NCBI GenBank assembly: GCA_902586885.1 | Contig: CACIJG010000008.1 | Span: forward strand, 1 to 64,000 | Direction of reading: 5' to 3' | Length of the DNA stretch: 64,000 nucleotides | Source: an uncultured Alphaproteobacteria bacterium | GTDB lineage: Bacteria > Pseudomonadota > Alphaproteobacteria > Rhodobacterales > Rhodobacteraceae | Shown here: one piece after another, positions 45,748-53,964 of the stretch | Position numbering within the stretch: the first letter of the stretch is position 1 | Layout: the number at the start of each line of letters is the position of its first letter | Notes under the pieces: model-generated | What the model was told of the DNA's origin: nothing | The model's database searches: none | What the model saw: only the letters and a program-made list of their open reading frames with translations | Program-made: the position numbers and the translations under genes

Positions 45748-46176
45748 TTATTCGATTTTATATGAGTGAGTCTCGATAATGCCATTTCTTGATATCTCGC
45801 TTTTAATTAAAAGCTTTCCATTTGATAATAAGAATTCTGAGAGCTCTTTAGAATGCTCCGTTTTTTGATTGATGAGAATACCTCTATTCTTGCCGTTCCA
45901 AACTACTTTATACCTATCAACCCTTGTATCACGAAAAGTTTTTGAGTTCTTGGTTTTCTGTAAATAGATTGAAATGGTGAACTCAAAAATTCTATCTGAA
46001 ATTTGACTGATTTTTAAATGCGCGTCGTGATAATATAAATCTCTATTGGTTAGGATAGGCGTACCATTTTTTTCTAAAGAAAAACCAATTGCTGGGAATG
46101 TGCCGATTGGTAGTTCCTGAGCATTGGCAAAGTTCTTCAAAAAGATTACAAAAACAAAACCTAAGAATAACCTCAT
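45748..46176 (-). CDS. Exported hypothetical protein
   Basis: A 142-residue protein with signal peptide (LFLGFVFVIFLKNFANAQ). The mature part is beta-rich and basic (FSLEKNGTPILTN, ISIYLQKTKNSKTFRDTRV). No Cys, so no lipobox. It converges with the cupin gene. I do not recognise the family, and its position within the catabolic block may be incidental. Confidence 0.6.
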   Translation of the reverse strand: MRLFLGFVFVIFLKNFANAQELPIGTFPAIGFSLEKNGTPILTNRDLYYHDAHLKISQISDRIFEFTISIYLQKTKNSKTFRDTRVDRYKVVWNGKNRGILINQKTEHSKELSEFLLSNGKLLIKSEISRNGIIETHSYKIE

Positions 46177-46269
46177 TTATTTATTATTTCCCGTTCATAT
46201 ATTTTTTCTAAAAGATACATTTAAAGGTTGTCCTTTTTAAAGGTATTAAGTGTATGATATTGTAATAAA

Positions 46270-47112
46270 ATGATTAACGAAACAGAGAAAACTGCGTGTG
46301 ATAAACGTATCGGGATTGCTGGTTGCGGAAGTATGGGGCTCCCCATGCTGCAGACGCTTTTAGCTAATAATATTAAAGTAAAAGGGTACGATATCAGGCA
46401 TCAGGACGATTTTCATTCGATTAAAGAACATTTCATGGAATCAAAAAGTGAATTCATTAAACAGAGTGAAATTATTTTTAGCATAGTAAGAGATGAAGGA
46501 GAAACGCTCGAATTGTGCGAAGGTAAAAATGGTTTATTTAGTGTTAGAGACAAAAAAATAATAGTTATTTGTTCCACACTTTCTCCAAAATTCATAGAAA
46601 ATTTAAAGAGAAAAGCACCTGTCAATATTGAGCTCCTGGATGCTCCCATGTCAGGAGCCTCGATAGCAGCGAAAGAGGCAAGGTTAACTTTTATGGTGGG
46701 ATCGACGAGAAAGCAGTTTGAATATATTTCACCACTATTATTCTTTATGGGTACTAATGTCTTTCACTTAGGCGAATTTGGCTCTGGTATGGCAATAAAA
46801 GTATTAAATAACTTCGTTACAGCCTCAACTGTAGTTTCTGTAAGAAAGGTCATTTATCAAGCTAGAAAGATGAATATTGATGTTGACAACTTACTTAAAA
46901 CAATTGACTGCTCATCAGGCCAAAATTGGTTTAGCTCTAACAGAGCTATGATAGAATGGTTCGAGGAGATTTATGAAAAGGATAACACAATAGGTATCTT
47001 AGAGAAAGATGTCAGAGCTTATGTAGATGCCTATGAAAATAGTTCGGATGATATAAACGGAGACAGACACTTTAGCGATGCTGTCTTAGCAGAGTTAAAT
47101 AATTTACGGTAG
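46270..47112 (+). CDS. NAD(P)-dependent beta-hydroxyacid dehydrogenase family protein
   Basis: A 280-residue oxidoreductase of the 3-hydroxyisobutyrate/6-phosphogluconate dehydrogenase superfamily. The Rossmann site is GIAGCGSMGLPML near residue 15, the substrate loop is DAPMSGASIAAKEA, and the catalytic Lys region is GSGMAIKVLNNFV. Family length is about 290. It lies 45 bp upstream of the HAD-like gene. Substrate is undetermined; in this context it may oxidise a C4 hydroxyacid or semialdehyde. Confidence 0.85.
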   Translation: MINETEKTACDKRIGIAGCGSMGLPMLQTLLANNIKVKGYDIRHQDDFHSIKEHFMESKSEFIKQSEIIFSIVRDEGETLELCEGKNGLFSVRDKKIIVICSTLSPKFIENLKRKAPVNIELLDAPMSGASIAAKEARLTFMVGSTRKQFEYISPLLFFMGTNVFHLGEFGSGMAIKVLNNFVTASTVVSVRKVIYQARKMNIDVDNLLKTIDCSSGQNWFSSNRAMIEWFEEIYEKDNTIGILEKDVRAYVDAYENSSDDINGDRHFSDAVLAELNNLR

Positions 47113-47157
47113 GTACAAAAATAAAAATTTTTATAAATCTTAGAAGAGGAAATCGAA

Positions 47158-47871
47158 ATGGAAGGAATAAGAGCGCTTACTTTTGATACTGGTGGAACTA
47201 TTCTTGATTGGCACAGTGGATTTAAATCTGCTTTTCAAAAAGCGGGTGAAAAAAATAATTATTCGAAGTCTTGGGGGCTTTTAGCCAATGAATTAAGACG
47301 ACGGTCTTTGAAAGCGATGCTAAATTTAGGGGATAAGGAACCTCCTCAATATAATTTTGATGGTGCACACGAGTTCGTTCTAAGAGAAATTATTAAAGAA
47401 AATAATCTGGAGAAGTTTTCTGAAGAAGATATTCATAACATTGCTTACAAAGCACCACATAGTTTCATTTGTTGGGAAGATTTCCCTGATAATTTACCTA
47501 AATTGAGAGAGAATTATACGGTATGTTCTTTTACTATCCTCAGCTATCGAATTATTATAGATACCGCAAAGAAAAATAATCTTTCCTGGGACTGTGTTTT
47601 TTCTTGCGAAGGCATCGGAAAATATAAGTTGCTACCGGAAGCCTACATAACGGTAGCTAAAATGCTGCAATTGAATGTAAGTGAGTGTTTGATGGTAGCT
47701 TGTCACAATTTTGATCTGGATGCAGCAAAAAGTGTTGGTTTTAAAACAGCGTTTGTAAGAAGACCAGATGAGTGGGGAGAAGAGGGCCCTCCGGATCCAA
47801 ACCCCAACCCAGATCATGATATAATAGTTGATAATTTTAATGAACTAGCAAAGGAATTAAAGACCCAATAG
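47158..47871 (+). CDS. HAD-superfamily hydrolase (haloacid dehalogenase type II-like)
   Basis: A 237-residue HAD hydrolase. Motif I is LTFDTGGTILDW (nucleophile Asp at residue 10), which is the dehalogenase II type rather than DxD phosphatase type. Motif II is in SFTILSYRII, motif III Lys in IGKYKLLPEAY and motif IV in VACHNFDLDAAKSVGFKTA. GAGGAAATCGAA precedes the ATG. It is probably cotranscribed with the upstream dehydrogenase gene and converges with the SdhB-like gene (5-bp gap). A 2-haloacid or a phosphate could be the substrate. Confidence 0.8.
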   Translation: MEGIRALTFDTGGTILDWHSGFKSAFQKAGEKNNYSKSWGLLANELRRRSLKAMLNLGDKEPPQYNFDGAHEFVLREIIKENNLEKFSEEDIHNIAYKAPHSFICWEDFPDNLPKLRENYTVCSFTILSYRIIIDTAKKNNLSWDCVFSCEGIGKYKLLPEAYITVAKMLQLNVSECLMVACHNFDLDAAKSVGFKTAFVRRPDEWGEEGPPDPNPNPDHDIIVDNFNELAKELKTQ

Positions 47872-47876
47872 GAAAA

Positions 47877-48599
47877 CTAATCTACTAACTTGGAAGTTTG
47901 TAATAGTGGTTTTATTACTTTACCTTTTAGATCGATGCCAACACCGCATTTACATCCTGGGCAAGATACACAAGTCTCTAACCCCAAATTCAGTGCCTCA
48001 GTCACAGCTGCTTCTTTTCTAGCCACTGTTGAGATAGGATCTGAAGCTATTGTCTGCAGTTTTAATAAAGAAAATGGGTTCCCCCATTGAAAATAATCTG
48101 GGTCTTTTTCTGTCTCAGAAAAGTTTTTTTCGTGCATAGGGCAATTATCCAAGCATGCGTAACATTCTATGCAGGAAGTTAATTCGTGATAGTCCTCAGA
48201 TGCCTCAACATTAAGATCATTTTTTCTTCCACCTTCATAGATTTTTCCTTTTAATTGTCTTGATATTTGATCTCTTCTAACTACCAGGTCAGTAATTGCA
48301 GGAAGTGTTGACATTGCTTTTAATTCATCACCGTCTCTTACAACCGCCCTACAGGCTATTCTCGGTTTGCCATTTATATCAATAGTACATACTCCACAGT
48401 TTCTTGCTCTACACCCATATCTAAAAGCCAAGTCAGGCAACTGATTTTCTTGTGCTTGTAGTAAAACATCTAAAGCCATGGGCTTTTCTCTTTCATTTCT
48501 TTTTTTATATTTAAATTTTGTAGGAAGGTCTTGCCCTTCTTTGTGAGCGATTATGGTAACTTCCAAATACGCTGAACTATGCTGCGGCCTTCTATTCAC
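47877..48599 (-). CDS. SdhB/FrdB-like iron-sulfur subunit
   Basis: A 240-residue electron-transfer subunit. The N-terminal 2Fe-2S site is GCRARNCGVCTIDINGK with ACR after it (near residues 60-80). A ferredoxin-like C-terminal domain has CIECYACLDNCPMHEK near 145 and a variant last cluster CVSCPGCKCGVG near 210, unlike the usual C-x2-C-x3-CP of SdhB. It overlaps the flavoprotein gene by 4 bp (translational coupling). No membrane anchor gene is next to it, so the complex may be soluble. Substrate is unknown. Confidence 0.8.
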   Translation of the reverse strand: MNRRPQHSSAYLEVTIIAHKEGQDLPTKFKYKKRNEREKPMALDVLLQAQENQLPDLAFRYGCRARNCGVCTIDINGKPRIACRAVVRDGDELKAMSTLPAITDLVVRRDQISRQLKGKIYEGGRKNDLNVEASEDYHELTSCIECYACLDNCPMHEKNFSETEKDPDYFQWGNPFSLLKLQTIASDPISTVARKEAAVTEALNLGLETCVSCPGCKCGVGIDLKGKVIKPLLQTSKLVD

Positions 48600-50542
48600 G
48601 ATACTCTCTGGTCTCCCACGGCGGCTTCTATACTGCCAGGTTCAAGCGGTGGAGCTTGTTCTTTCGATCCCATGATTTTTTTGTAACGCTTTTCAATAAT
48701 GGCATCTTTAAGCCTCATAGGAAGCAGCCTAAGAAGTTTTGCTTCTAAGAAACGTTTTTGCTCCTTAAACTTGAATTCAACTAACTTTTTTAGTTCTGTT
48801 CTTTTTCTATCTATTTTTGAAACTTCAATATGCGATTTTCTTACTTTTACAATTGTAGAATAGGGCTTTGAGAATATGGATATATCTTTGCAATCTGCTC
48901 TCACATGGCCACCTACACTACCATCTCTCTCAAGAGCAGCATATGTCATTAATTCAGCCGTATCGATCATGTTTACTAGCTCTAAATATTCAATAAGACT
49001 TTGGTTCCAAAGAAGGTTTTTCCTAATTTGAATTTTTTTCAAGTCTTTTCTGCATCGAGAAATAAATTTTTGAGTTTTCTTTAAACGTTTTTTGTCCCTT
49101 ATTGGTCCAAGGTTATTCCAACATTCTTTTTGCACTTGAATTTTTAATTGAGAAGCATGTTTAGTACCCTTTTGTCCCAATAGATCGTCGAGTTTATATG
49201 CTTCTTTGAAAAACAAGTCTTTATTTATTTTTTTATTGTTAAAATTCCGAGAATATAAAGCGGCTGCAAGACCTGCCCGACTACCGAAAACAGCTCCCTC
49301 GGTCAACGAAGTAGAGCCCAATCTATTTGCTCCAAAAAGTCCTCCCATAGCCTGGCCAGCAGCATATAACCCTTGGACACCATTATTACTGTTCTTATCT
49401 GCAATAGACTTACCATTTGCGTCTACTCTTATTCCTCCCATCATATAGTGCGCACTCGGTCTTACTTCCCACAATTCGTCGCATTGTGCTTCTTTTTTAT
49501 TCATAGCCTGTCTAACATTGTTATAAGCTGAAGGGAGACTATTTTTTAAGAACTTCATGAAATAGGTTCCTGATTTTGGTGCCCTTTTGTTAGCTCTCAT
49601 ATCTAGATATGCTCCACCGTTTGGCGTACCTCTCCCATCCTCTACCGCTTTCATTATAGCAGCAGAACATTCAGCTCTTGTTCTCAAATATACGCCATCT
49701 AAAATTACTTTTTTATTTTTGTCTCTTAAAACACCAAGATAACTGGCAGTAACAGGTTCTCCTCCTAAAAGACCTTCAAAAGAGGGGGGCGAGGTTAAAC
49801 AAAAAGGTAAAAATTGAGTCTGCTCCATATCTACCAATTCAGCTCCGGCTCGAGCAGCGATTGCGTAACTGTCTCCCGTATTCCCTCTCATGGTATCTGT
49901 CTTTGGAAAGTATAGGGTGGAGAGACCTCCAGCAGCCATTACCACTGAAGGAGCGCATATTGCTAATAGCTTCCCTTTTTGAGCGTCATAAATTATAGCT
50001 CCTTCAACTGTTCTACGGTTGTCATCATATTCAGAAGTAACAAGGTCAATTACCCAACAGTCTTCTAAATATTCAATCTTATTTTCTTTAACGATTGCAT
50101 TCCAGTTTGCATGTCCAAATGCCAGCCCACTATTTTTGTGTCCAACACTTCGTCTTCTTGTATGACCGCCCATTGGTAGGGGCAGAGAATTGGGTCCTTT
50201 AGTAATTGAAGAGATTTCGGGTCGAAGACCATTTTCCCTATATTTGTCATAAGCAGTTTGACTATCTTTTGCAAAAGCAGAAGTTATTTCTTCTACAGGT
50301 AAGTCTGAACCCGCTATTTTAAGATTTTCAGAAAGAACTTCCTCGGTATCATCCTCTGATCCAGATGCACGAACAGTTGCTATACCTTCAGATATCTTGG
50401 TATCTGAAGCACTCAGAGGATCCTTCGCAACCAAAAGAACAGATGCTCCTGCTTTCGCGGCAGTTTCTGCTGCGTTGGTGCCTGCTCCACCAGACCCAAT
50501 GACTAGAACGTCAAAGTTTCTCCATTCTAAATCTATGTTCAT
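48596..50542 (-). CDS. SdhA/FrdA-like flavoprotein subunit
   Basis: A 648-residue FAD enzyme of the succinate dehydrogenase/fumarate reductase/aspartate oxidase family. The FAD site is VLVIGSGGAGTNAAETAA near residue 14. GGHTRRRSVGHKNSG sits where SdhA has its flavin and dicarboxylate loop. MMGGIRVDANGKS and LYAAGQAMGGLFGANRLGS, with the family His/Arg active-site region, come later. The C-terminal 150 residues are long and basic. It pairs with the iron-sulfur subunit by a 4-bp overlap. Absence of SdhC/D nearby and divergent sequence suggest a substrate other than succinate. Confidence 0.8.
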   Translation of the reverse strand: MNIDLEWRNFDVLVIGSGGAGTNAAETAAKAGASVLLVAKDPLSASDTKISEGIATVRASGSEDDTEEVLSENLKIAGSDLPVEEITSAFAKDSQTAYDKYRENGLRPEISSITKGPNSLPLPMGGHTRRRSVGHKNSGLAFGHANWNAIVKENKIEYLEDCWVIDLVTSEYDDNRRTVEGAIIYDAQKGKLLAICAPSVVMAAGGLSTLYFPKTDTMRGNTGDSYAIAARAGAELVDMEQTQFLPFCLTSPPSFEGLLGGEPVTASYLGVLRDKNKKVILDGVYLRTRAECSAAIMKAVEDGRGTPNGGAYLDMRANKRAPKSGTYFMKFLKNSLPSAYNNVRQAMNKKEAQCDELWEVRPSAHYMMGGIRVDANGKSIADKNSNNGVQGLYAAGQAMGGLFGANRLGSTSLTEGAVFGSRAGLAAALYSRNFNNKKINKDLFFKEAYKLDDLLGQKGTKHASQLKIQVQKECWNNLGPIRDKKRLKKTQKFISRCRKDLKKIQIRKNLLWNQSLIEYLELVNMIDTAELMTYAALERDGSVGGHVRADCKDISIFSKPYSTIVKVRKSHIEVSKIDRKRTELKKLVEFKFKEQKRFLEAKLLRLLPMRLKDAIIEKRYKKIMGSKEQAPPLEPGSIEAAVGDQRVS

Positions 50543-50661
50543 TTAAAAGATCTTCTCCTAACTTAAAAAATATCATAAAGAACTAGATTTTAAAATAAGT
50601 TTAATTTAGAAACTTTTTTAACTGGCTAAACTTGTATTCATGTAAATTTTTTGGAGAAAAA

Positions 50662-51330
50662 ATGAACATAACGTTAATATATTTTGATTTTCCTTTTTGG
50701 AGAGCAGAGGTTTCTAGAATCGCATTATTTATGGGAGGGGTGGATTTCAATGATAGACGGATTGGTTCAGAAGAATTCCAGAGAGTCAAAGCTAATGGGT
50801 ATTTAGATGACGGTACCTTAATGCCGTTTAGACAATGTCCTGTGTTAGTGATTGATGGAGTTTCGATTGCTCAGACAGGTGCAATCGCAAGACTTTGTGG
50901 CAAATTAGCTAATTTATATCCAAACAACAATAATTTATTAGCTGCGCGTATAGATCAGTTTATTGATTTCTTAACAGATCTCAATGGTCTAATAACTTTC
51001 TCTGGGAAAGATGTTTCCGATGAGCAGAAATTATTAAATAGAAAAAACTTAGCCTCAGGGGAACTTAAAAGAAAGTTAGGCATTTTAGAAGACAATATAT
51101 CTGAATCAGACCCTTGGGTGACTGGCTCTGAAATTAGTATTGCTGATATAGCTATTTGGAGAACTATGGGCTGGATGGTGTCAGGAACAGTTGATGGGTT
51201 CCCGAAAAACCTTTTAGAAGAATTTCCAAATATAAAAAGAGTTTGTAAGTCAGTAGACACACATCCGAAAGTATTGGAATGGATCTCTCTTACATATCCA
51301 AAAAATTACTCGAGAGGTTCTTTTGAATAA
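50662..51330 (+). CDS. Glutathione S-transferase family protein
   Basis: A 222-residue GST. The N-terminal thioredoxin-like domain (residues 1-80) contains the GSH-binding MPFRQCPVLVIDG loop with cis-Pro and the AQTGAIARLCG helix. The C-terminal helical domain has the SEISIADIAIWRTMGWM N-capping motif. I chose ATG 50662 with GGAG upstream, rather than an in-frame ATG ten codons earlier. It is divergent from the SdhA-like gene and ends 6 bp before a convergent methyltransferase gene. Substrate unknown. Confidence 0.88.
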   Translation: MNITLIYFDFPFWRAEVSRIALFMGGVDFNDRRIGSEEFQRVKANGYLDDGTLMPFRQCPVLVIDGVSIAQTGAIARLCGKLANLYPNNNNLLAARIDQFIDFLTDLNGLITFSGKDVSDEQKLLNRKNLASGELKRKLGILEDNISESDPWVTGSEISIADIAIWRTMGWMVSGTVDGFPKNLLEEFPNIKRVCKSVDTHPKVLEWISLTYPKNYSRGSFE

Positions 51331-51336
51331 AAACCT

Positions 51337-51960
51337 CTAACTTAATTTTTGGATTACATAAACCGTTGCTTTAAGAACTAATTTCTTAATGTGATCGCCA
51401 TAAATTTCTTCCAAAAATGTAATATTTTTATTTTTTTTTAATTCACCTATTTTCGCCATAAAAATATCGTCTTTCAAGGCATGATCATTGAAAGAAAAAA
51501 CCATTATGCCGTTTGGCGTTAAAGCTGATAATCCTAGATCAATAGTCTCCGGCTTAGCATGACTTGGGCTTATAATGCCAGCTGCAAAAATAGCTTCATA
51601 CGGACCAGTTTTTATTTCTGCCAAAGCATTCAAATCCTCTTGCCATAAATTTCTGTATGTTTGCTTGTCTCTGGCGTAGCCCAACATCTCTTCCGAAAAA
51701 TCTATACCGTCAATATTTTGGTAGCCAACCCTGTATAAAGCTTGTCCCGACATTCCAGTGCCGCATCCTAAATCAAGAATGTTACAGTTGTTGTCTAATT
51801 TATATCTTTTTAATGCTTCTGCACAACGGCTAGGTGTTACGTATTCGTTGAAAATTAATTCTTCTTCATAGGACAGAGCCCATTCTCTATAGAGAGCTTT
51901 AGTATCCTGATCACTCTTTTGATCATAAACGCTATTAAGAAATTTTTTTCTATTATTAAT
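51337..51960 (-). CDS. Class I SAM methyltransferase, apparent AUU start
   Basis: A 207-residue methyltransferase if translation begins at ATT (51960-51958). From there the frame reads INNRKKFLNSVYDQK, then the SAM-binding motif ILDLGCGTGMSG near residue 61 and DGIDFSEEMLGYA near 85. GAGG lies 8 nt before the ATT. No ATG, GTG or TTG occurs between the upstream in-frame stop and ATG 51753, which would remove motif I. A full domain is thus encoded, but the start codon is unusual; a decayed start is the alternative. It converges with the GST gene. Confidence 0.75.
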   Translation of the reverse strand: MNNRKKFLNSVYDQKSDQDTKALYREWALSYEEELIFNEYVTPSRCAEALKRYKLDNNCNILDLGCGTGMSGQALYRVGYQNIDGIDFSEEMLGYARDKQTYRNLWQEDLNALAEIKTGPYEAIFAAGIISPSHAKPETIDLGLSALTPNGIMVFSFNDHALKDDIFMAKIGELKKNKNITFLEEIYGDHIKKLVLKATVYVIQKLS

Positions 51961-52071
51961 GCAGTTATCCTCAACTCTTTAAGAACCTTTAGTTTATCTG
52001 CAAAATAAATCTGATCAATAATTGAGTCTATGTTATAACGAATTTAAAGATATCATTAATAGTCTTTTTTT

Positions 52072-52842
52072 CTAATTACGAGAGAAATTGTCGGTCATTC
52101 TAAGAGAATTCATAAATTCTAAGCGCCTCAAAACCAAAAAGAGAACTAACTGAACTAAGTGAGACTCTTTTTCTATTTCTTTCTCAATAATATAATCATC
52201 AATTATTCTAATTACGCAATTTTCTAATGCCAAAGCACTATTATTATGCTTTTTCCCCCGTATTAGAGTGCTTTCTCCAAAACAGGCACCCATAGTCAAT
52301 AAAGCCAATTCTCTATTATTTTTTGTTAATAACTGAACTTTACCTTTTTCTATAAAGTACATTCTATTATTAGAAAAACCACTTCTGAAAATCCATGTTC
52401 CTTCTTCAAATTTTCTTACTCTTAGATCTTTTTCATTTGGATATAAAAAACCCTCTTCGAACATAAAAGGCGTCTTAACTGTTTCGTTTTGTGAGAAAAA
52501 AATTCGTTTTAAACTATATTTTATAATCGATTTTACCAGCGGGCCGGATCCATTTATATCTGTTCTAATTGCCTTGGAATCAATTTTATATAATTTGACC
52601 GCTCCAACTCGCCTGTAACTAAGTTCATTTTGCTTTCCGAGTATTGCTTCAGCGAGTCCAACCGGATCATTTTTCTTTAATAGTTGAGTGAACTTGTTCT
52701 CAGCATAACTTAAAATTTCTCCCTCTCTTATTAAAAAACAATAGTCTTTGAGATTGAAATCAAACTCTTCATCAGGAAGAAGGGCGACCTTTTCTATCAG
52801 TTTTTTTGGAACGAGTTTTATTAATTTACTAAGAGATAACAT
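52072..52842 (-). CDS. Protein with tandem cyclic nucleotide-binding-like domains
   Basis: A 256-residue protein with two CRP-like beta-barrel domains. The second (residues 130-230) is clear: RVRKFEEGTWIFRSG, IEKGKVQLLTKNN and the phosphate-cassette region GACFGESTLIRGKKHN. The first (20-110) is more divergent (FLIREGEILSYAENK, NDPVGLAEAIL). There is no helix-turn-helix or catalytic domain, so it is not a CRP-type activator. It may bind cAMP/cGMP or sense another ligand; its role is unknown. It stands alone between two intergenic gaps. Confidence 0.75.
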   Translation of the reverse strand: MLSLSKLIKLVPKKLIEKVALLPDEEFDFNLKDYCFLIREGEILSYAENKFTQLLKKNDPVGLAEAILGKQNELSYRRVGAVKLYKIDSKAIRTDINGSGPLVKSIIKYSLKRIFFSQNETVKTPFMFEEGFLYPNEKDLRVRKFEEGTWIFRSGFSNNRMYFIEKGKVQLLTKNNRELALLTMGACFGESTLIRGKKHNNSALALENCVIRIIDDYIIEKEIEKESHLVQLVLFLVLRRLEFMNSLRMTDNFSRN

Positions 52843-52947
52843 AATGAATTTCTGTAAAAAGTTTGGCTTCTTACAAAATGCATAAAACGTGAAAAGATGG
52901 AAGAAAAAACTCGTTTGTTATTTAAAAAGGTTTTAGTTAATTCACAT

Positions 52948-53964
52948 CTACGATGAGGGCCGTCTCCTAATCCTTTTTTTTGATAAATCTAAGCCTTGCC
53001 ATGGCTTGCCAAGCCAACGTATGTGTTCCTCTTCGGAATATGGATCTATTTTTATTTTTTCTAAAACTGCGTGCATTCGTTTTATGTGGTTGGGCGTTGT
53101 CCCGCAACATCCTCCAATAACTTTTGCTCCTGCCTTGCTAACAGTAATGGCATACTTTTCCATTATTTCTGGTGACCCATCATATATTATTTTCCCTTCT
53201 TTATATTTAGGTATGCCACAATTTCCTTTGGCAATAATATGGCTCTTCCTTTTCCCGGTGGTATTAAGTTGCAGTATCGTGTCAATCATTTCAGAAGGTC
53301 CTATTCCGCAATTTCCTCCATATCCAAATATGTCGAATTCGTCACAAAAATCAGCAAATTTAGAAGGGCTCACTCCCATCATTGTAGAAGCGTTGGTATC
53401 AAAACTCATAGTACAGCAAATTGGAAGTCCGACTATATTACAAGCTTCAATAGCTGCGCGCATCTCTTCGATGGCAGACAAAGTTTCAATCCATATTATG
53501 TCAACCCCTGCATTAGCCAAGGCGTCTATCTGCTCATGAAAAATTTCGACAGCGTCCGAATGTTTCAGGGTTCCAAGTGGTTCAAATAACTCTCCTGTGG
53601 GGCCAACAGAGCCCGCTACCAGTATTGTTTGAATTGATTTATCAGCACTATTCCTCGCGATATCAGCAGCAGAGGAGTTTATTTCACCGACTCTTTCTTG
53701 AAGCCCATGAAGTTTTAGCCTTGCACTAGATCCCCCAAATGAATTTGTTAAGATTATTTGAGAGCCAGCTTGAATAAATTCATCATGAATCTGACCAACT
53801 TTCTTTGACTGATCGATGTTCCACTCTTCTGGCGAGGCTCCAGTTTCTAATCCTTTCAAAAATAAATTTGTACCCATAGCTCCATCAGCCAACACCCAAT
53901 CAGCTGAAAATACATCTTTTATTTTATGTTTTATCATTTCATTAATATTAGGCTTTATCGGCAA
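52948..53964 (-). CDS. Betaine/homocysteine S-methyltransferase family protein
   Basis: A 338-residue zinc methyltransferase that makes methionine from homocysteine. The N-terminus DWVLADGAMGTNLFLKG, the middle GNCGIGPSEM (first zinc Cys) and the C-terminal IGGCCGTTPNHIKRM (Cys pair) are diagnostic. Length and pattern match the betaine type rather than the cobalamin MetH domain. Its start overlaps MetY by 17 bp, so the two are one operon. Dimethylglycine dehydrogenase, which consumes the product of betaine demethylation, is encoded 2 kb away, supporting glycine betaine as the methyl donor. S-methylmethionine is an alternative donor. Confidence 0.85.
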   Translation of the reverse strand: MPIKPNINEMIKHKIKDVFSADWVLADGAMGTNLFLKGLETGASPEEWNIDQSKKVGQIHDEFIQAGSQIILTNSFGGSSARLKLHGLQERVGEINSSAADIARNSADKSIQTILVAGSVGPTGELFEPLGTLKHSDAVEIFHEQIDALANAGVDIIWIETLSAIEEMRAAIEACNIVGLPICCTMSFDTNASTMMGVSPSKFADFCDEFDIFGYGGNCGIGPSEMIDTILQLNTTGKRKSHIIAKGNCGIPKYKEGKIIYDGSPEIMEKYAITVSKAGAKVIGGCCGTTPNHIKRMHAVLEKIKIDPYSEEEHIRWLGKPWQGLDLSKKRIRRRPSS

